Shown piece after piece: positions 7,832-10,264 of a stretch of DNA of 10,264 nt. Position 1 is the first letter of the stretch. Every line of letters starts with the position of its first letter. The stretch covers positions 1 to 10,264 of the forward strand of contig JACCZI010000033.1 of assembly GCA_013696015.1 (NCBI GenBank), read 5' to 3'. Source of the DNA: Nocardioidaceae bacterium. GTDB taxonomy: Bacteria; Actinomycetota; Actinomycetes; Propionibacteriales; Nocardioidaceae. Both the position numbers and the translations under genes were made by a program. Below the pieces are notes generated by a model, which was given only the letters and a program-made list of their open reading frames with translations, did not search any database and was not told the origin of the DNA.

Positions 7832-8047
7832 ATGAACGCTCGGCATTCGTCGGAGTCCGAGCCCTTGCTGACTCCGGCTGAAGTGGCGGCACTCTTCCGC
7901 GTCGATCCCAAGACGGTGACCCGGTGGGCCAAGGCCGGCAAGCTGAGCTCGATCCGGACGCTCGGAGGGCACCGGCGCTACCGCGAGTCGGAGGTCAAGG
8001 CGCTGCTGTCCGGCGAGCTGCCGGCGCAACGCGATCCTGAGCGGTGA
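7832..8047 (+). CDS. bldC: MerR-like developmental regulator BldC
   Basis: A 71-residue DNA-binding protein nearly identical in its core to Streptomyces BldC: EPLLTPAEVAALFRVDPKTV, then TRWAKAGKLSSIRTLGGHRRY and RESEVKALLSGE. This is a single winged helix-turn-helix of the MerR type with no effector or dimerisation domain. In Streptomyces BldC binds direct repeats head-to-tail and controls the timing of development; in actinobacteria without a sporulation cycle its targets are largely unknown. ATG 7832 was chosen over an in-frame ATG at 7790 because it has the Shine-Dalgarno GGGAGG (7817-7822) nine bases upstream and gives the usual protein length. It is divergent from the dehydrogenase gene, the arrangement also found in Streptomyces. 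The truncated hydrolase begins 25 bases after its stop. Confidence 0.95.
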   Translation: MNARHSSESEPLLTPAEVAALFRVDPKTVTRWAKAGKLSSIRTLGGHRRYRESEVKALLSGELPAQRDPER

Positions 8048-8072
8048 CGGGCTCTCCGAAGCAGTCCCGCCC

Positions 8073-8390
8073 ATGCCGACCCATCCGACCGCTTGGACCC
8101 TCGAACGGCGTATCACAACCGCCCGAGGCGAGATCGCCTGGGACCGCCTCGGCGATGGCCCCGCTGTCGTGCTGGTTCACGGCACGCCGAGCCGATCCGT
8201 GCTGTGGCGCGACGTCGCCCCGCTGCTCGCCGAGCACTCTACGGTCTACGTTTTCGACCTGCTCGGCTTCGGCCAGTCCGAGAGACACGTGGAGCAGGAG
8301 GTGTGCATCCGTAGCCAGGGCGAGGTACTGGCCGAGCTCGTGCAGACTTGGGGGCTGCGAGCGCCCGCTGCGTCCGCGTCAGGTACGTGA
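8073..8390 (+). pseudogene. Alpha/beta-hydrolase, 5' fragment truncated before the nucleophile
   Basis: The 105-residue frame begins like a full alpha/beta-fold hydrolase: TLERRITTARGEIAWDRLGD, the oxyanion-hole motif VVLVHGTPSRSVLWRDVAPLL, VYVFDLLGFGQSE and a helix ending LAELVQTWGLRAP. Normal relatives of about 260-290 residues continue at once into a Gly-His-Asp/Ser-Xaa-Gly-Gly nucleophile elbow. Here similarity stops after the Leu-Arg-Ala-Pro (around base 8366) and is replaced by Ala-Ala-Ser-Ala-Ser-Gly-Thr and a stop. The catalytic Ser/Asp, the acid and the His are all missing, so it cannot be an active hydrolase. I see no continuation in the other frames before the convergent Gfa-type gene, which points to a deletion or recombination breakpoint rather than a frameshift. 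No Shine-Dalgarno precedes ATG 8073. Confidence 0.8.
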
Positions 8391-8404
8391 TCCCGCACCA
8401 GCTG

Positions 8405-8848
8405 TCAGGTCGGTGGCAACGCGGCGTCGGTCGAGGCAGCACCCGAGCGCACGGGCAGACCCTCGTCTATGAGTAGCTCGTAGTCCGATGCTTGAGATGA
8501 ATACACGTGCCCCACGGTCTTCAGGCCCGTTGGCGGGTCGAGGGTTCCCGCAGCGATGCCGATCGTCGGGCGCTCCGGCGCATCCCAGAACAGGCTGGCG
8601 CCGCAGGTCGCGCAGAACCCCCGTCTGGGACGGGGGCCGTCACCGGCCACGGTGAACCACCGCACCAAGCCTGGATCACTGATAGCCATGTCCTCGCGAC
8701 GGGCCGAGGTCATGGCGCAGGCGTGACCATGCCAGCGGCGGCAGTCAACGCAGTGACAGATGAGAACATCTCGCAGGCGGCCACGCACTACATATCTGAC
8801 CCCGCCGCACAGGCATCCACCGGTGGCACGGACATTGGCTACCGACAC
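8405..8848 (-). CDS. Gfa/CENP-V-type zinc-binding family protein
   Basis: A 147-residue protein of the family named after glutathione-dependent formaldehyde-activating enzyme, a small beta-rich zinc fold. All seven family cysteines are visible: Cys12 and Cys14 in GGCLCGGVRY, Cys31, Cys33 and Cys36 in CHCVDCRRWHG, and Cys79 and Cys82 in FCATCGASLFW. Most members have no proven substrate and the formaldehyde role is doubtful for the family at large, so only the fold is claimed. The start is GTG 8848, preceded at exactly six bases by TAGGCT on the minus strand, again a leaderless pattern. It is convergent with the truncated hydrolase (14 bases between stops) and divergent from the methyltransferase. 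Confidence 0.88.
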   Translation of the reverse strand: MSVANVRATGGCLCGGVRYVVRGRLRDVLICHCVDCRRWHGHACAMTSARREDMAISDPGLVRWFTVAGDGPRPRRGFCATCGASLFWDAPERPTIGIAAGTLDPPTGLKTVGHVYSSQASDYELLIDEGLPVRSGAASTDAALPPT

Positions 8849-8854
8849 CTCGGC

Positions 8855-8860
8855 AGCCTA
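8855..8860 (-). promoter_or_regulatory. -10 element TAGGCT of the Gfa-type gene
   Basis: On the minus strand TAGGCT (8860-8855) ends six bases before GTG 8848. Hexamer and spacing are identical to those of the transporter gene at the left edge. The plus-strand methyltransferase promoter must lie in the same 90-bp interval, where a loose TATGAG (8924-8929) is the best candidate. Confidence 0.45.
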
Positions 8861-8947
8861 TCGGCGGGTGGAGTGTTGCTGCCTGACACGATGGTTGGCC
8901 AGACTTAGAGCGTCAAACGGCAGTATGAGGTTGGGGGCCCGGTGGGC

Positions 8948-9694
8948 ATGGCGGACGTGCCGGCTCCATACCGGCTGTACGGAGACCTGGCGGCGTGGTG
9001 GCCACTGATGTCGCCGCCTGAGGAGTACGCGGAAGAGGCGGCCTGCGCAGCCACGGTGCTCGGTTCGGCGTCGATTGCGGTGCGCGACGTCCTGGAGCTC
9101 GGTAGCGGCGGCGGCCACAACGCAGTCCACCTCAAGGCGCAGTTCGCCATGACGCTCGTCGACCTCTCCGAGGACATGCTCGAGGTGTCGCGACGACTCA
9201 ACCGTGAATGCGACCACCATCGTGGCGATATGCGTACCGTGCGACTTGGACGCACATTCGACGCCGTTTTCGTCCACGACGCCGTTGACTACATGACCAG
9301 CGAGACCGACCTCCGACGAGTCGTCGAAACGGCCTTCGCACACTGCCGTCCTGGCGGCATCGCGGTGTTCGTCCCCGACCACACGGCAGAGACCTACGAG
9401 CCGACAAGTGATCATGGCGGCGGTGATAGCGCCGACGGGCGTGGCGTGCGCTTCCTGGGGTGGGCATGGGACCCGGATCCCGCTGATACCTGGAGCCTGA
9501 CCGACTATGCGTTCCTGCTCCGCGACGCCGACGGCTCGGTGCAGGTCGTGCATGAGAGACATCGCACCGGACTGTTCGGTCGCGACGTTTGGCTCCAGCT
9601 ATTGGCCACTGTGGGCTTCGACCCCGACGCCGTCATCGAAGACACCACCGAGGACCGGGCTCCCCGCGAGCTGTTCATCGGCCGCCGACCATAA
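8948..9694 (+). CDS. Class I SAM-dependent methyltransferase
   Basis: A predicted soluble S-adenosylmethionine-dependent methyltransferase of about 248 residues. The N-terminus (APYRLYGDLAAWWPLMSPPE) resembles a common group of small-molecule methyltransferases. SAM-binding motif I is VLELGSGGGHNA (about 48-59), followed by the acidic strand TLVDLSEDMLEV, the motif FDAVFVHDAVDYM, and CRPGGIAVFVPD (post-motif III). The C-terminal part is a beta sheet with DYAFLLRDADGSVQVVHERH and ends RELFIGRRP. Substrate is unknown. Both ATG 8948 and GTG 8942 are in frame; ATG is preferred because a G-rich tract (8933-8937) lies ten bases before it, but this is uncertain. It is divergent from the Gfa-type gene. 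There is no evident terminator, only a small CCGAAG-A-CTTCGG palindrome just downstream. Confidence 0.88.
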   Translation: MADVPAPYRLYGDLAAWWPLMSPPEEYAEEAACAATVLGSASIAVRDVLELGSGGGHNAVHLKAQFAMTLVDLSEDMLEVSRRLNRECDHHRGDMRTVRLGRTFDAVFVHDAVDYMTSETDLRRVVETAFAHCRPGGIAVFVPDHTAETYEPTSDHGGGDSADGRGVRFLGWAWDPDPADTWSLTDYAFLLRDADGSVQVVHERHRTGLFGRDVWLQLLATVGFDPDAVIEDTTEDRAPRELFIGRRP

Positions 9695-9944
9695 ATCTGG
9701 TGCTTCGATGGTTCGCCGAAGACTTCGGGAGTGTTGCCGCTTCGCGCAATCACCGACCAGACTGCGGGGTCCACGCGATGCGAGGTCGAGGATGCTTCCT
9801 GTGACGATCGCCCGCTGACAGGACTGACCTCTCACCACCGCCTTCGTCGGAGCAGGAGTCGGGCCATTGGCGGTAGCCACCTGGCAGCGACACGCGCGGC
9901 GTGTCTGCCATTCGGCTACCCCCACGGCGACCGGTCGCCGGAAG
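9695..9944. other. Non-coding gap with no recognisable gene
   Basis: About 250 bases between the methyltransferase stop and the VOC remnant. Frames on both strands are open in places but their translations show no family I recognise. The one clear structure is the large hairpin at 9872-9920. The stretch probably represents decayed or rearranged DNA. Confidence 0.5.
9872..9920 (-). repeat. 49-nt three-tier imperfect hairpin (tRNA-like or relic element)
   Basis: Read on the minus strand, GGTAGCC (9920-9914) pairs perfectly with GGCTACC (9878-9872). Inside a 3x3 internal loop, TGGCA pairs with TGCCA, and inside that GACACGC pairs with GCGTGTC around a CGC loop, with a two-base bulge. That is 19 perfect pairs in 49 bases. 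The inner arm can be drawn as a 5-bp stem with a 7-base loop like an anticodon arm, but U33 and a T-arm are missing, so this is not a functional tRNA. Identity is unknown. Confidence 0.75.
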
Positions 9945-10031
9945 TCACGCTGTTTGGATGAGTCCGATGACGTTGCCATCTGCGTCGATCGCGACCAGCC
10001 TGCCGCCAACTCCGTCCTGGATCGCCTGCGT
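9945..10031 (-). pseudogene. C-terminal remnant of a VOC/glyoxalase-fold protein
   Basis: In the frame that directly continues the LysE-family gene past its TGA (10034-10032), 28 codons read Thr-Gln-AIQDGVGGRLVAIDADGNVIGLI-Gln-Thr-Ala and stop at TGA 9947-9945. The ending Gly-Gly-Arg-Leu-Val-Ala-x-x-Asp-x-Asp-Gly-Asn-Val-Ile-Gly-Leu-Ile-Gln is the usual last strand pair of vicinal-oxygen-chelate (glyoxalase/bleomycin-resistance) proteins. There is no start codon, no Shine-Dalgarno and none of the first 90-100 residues of such a protein. It is best explained as the tail of a deleted gene left beside the exporter. The match is short, so moderately sure. Confidence 0.55.
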
Positions 10032-10264
10032 TCAGCGGGACGTAACGGCCAGTCTGGCCCCGAGTGTGACAAAGGAGCCAGCGAAGACACGCCTCATCCA
10101 GGTCATCACGGCGGGTCCGGAGACGACGTGGTTCCTCACCGCCGCGGCGAACAGCCCGTAGATGCTGAACACCACGAACGTGACAAGCATGAAGACGGCA
10201 CTCAGTTCGAGCATTCGCAACGAGGCGTTGGGTTCGCTCGTTCTCACGAACTGCGGCAGAAACG
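10032..10264 (-). CDS. LysE/RhtB-family amino-acid exporter, C-terminal part (partial)
   Basis: The minus-strand frame is open from the window edge to TGA 10034-10032, about 76 codons. It enters at Phe-Leu-Pro-Gln-Phe-Val, the signature that follows the central loop in LysE/RhtB/CadD-family exporters. Next comes a transmembrane helix (LELSAVFMLVTFVVFSIYGL), a short loop with Arg-Asn-His-Val, then MTWMRRVFAGSFVTLGARLA and Val-Thr-Ser-Arg-stop. This is the normal C-terminal architecture of these inner-membrane exporters of about 200-210 residues, so the 3' end is intact and the rest lies beyond the right edge. Exported substrate (amino acid, homoserine lactone or other small compound) cannot be predicted. 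Its stop is followed in frame by the VOC remnant. Confidence 0.85.
   Translation of the reverse strand, partial: FLPQFVRTSEPNASLRMLELSAVFMLVTFVVFSIYGLFAAAVRNHVVSGPAVMTWMRRVFAGSFVTLGARLAVTSR

Noticed and set aside
8044..8472. A continuation of the hydrolase in another plus-strand frame
   Set aside because: The alternative frames past 8366 show no Gly-x-Ser/Asp-x-Gly elbow or other hydrolase segment, so a simple frameshift does not explain the truncation.
9872..9920. Integron attC site
   Set aside because: Cassette-like small genes and a big hairpin suggested it, but the outer arms (GGTAGCC/GGCTACC) do not fit the RYYYAAC/GTTRRRY core, neighbouring genes are not all in one direction, and no second site or integrase is seen.
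9845..9926. Functional tRNA gene on the minus strand
   Set aside because: An anticodon-like arm and a loose acceptor pairing (CGTGGGGG with CTCCGACG) can be drawn, but the loop lacks U33, there is no T-arm with the TTCGA-type loop, and no CCA follows.

Overview
The window is high-GC DNA from an actinobacterium (Actinomycetota). The order purL, SCP-like gene, purF, purM, DUF3073 gene, Leu/Val-type dehydrogenase, bldC is one I know from Streptomyces and other actinobacteria, where bldC and a valine dehydrogenase gene lie close to purM and purF. The near-canonical BldC, the DUF3073 protein and the actinobacterial SCP-like protein all support this. The class is not certain. The widespread leaderless GTG starts would suit an Acidimicrobiia-like lineage, but that is inference.

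Layout. 1-707: a divergent pair, the 5' end of an EamA-type transporter gene (minus, running off the left edge) and a RimJ/RimL-type acetyltransferase gene (plus), apparently driven by back-to-back -10 elements sharing a CCTAGG core. 719-6170: de novo purine genes on the plus strand. purL makes formylglycinamidine ribonucleotide, a small SCP-like gene of unknown role follows, then purF (first committed step) and purM (AIR synthase), the last two seven bases apart. PurL is the short form that needs PurS and PurQ, which are not in this window. 6215-6520: a DUF3073 gene behind a structured leader with an 11-bp tandem repeat, a strong hairpin and a clear Shine-Dalgarno. 6523-7611: an amino-acid dehydrogenase gene (minus), convergent with DUF3073 and divergent from bldC (7832-8047).

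From 8073 to the right edge the conserved block gives way to an accessory patchwork: the 5' third of an alpha/beta-hydrolase gene ending before its catalytic serine, a Gfa/CENP-V-type zinc protein gene (minus), a class I methyltransferase gene (plus), a 250-base gap with a striking 49-nt hairpin, a 28-codon 3' remnant of a VOC/glyoxalase-type gene, and the 3' part of a LysE-family exporter gene running off the right edge.

A recurrent signal is a TANNNT hexamer 6-8 bases before the start codon of six genes, implying leaderless mRNAs and helping to choose starts. DUF3073 and bldC instead have leaders with Shine-Dalgarno sequences. I found no defence system, CRISPR array, transposase, phage gene or functional tRNA, and no clearly new biological system. 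The most unusual items are the DUF3073 leader, the shared divergent promoter at the left edge, and the remnant zone with its hairpin at the right edge.
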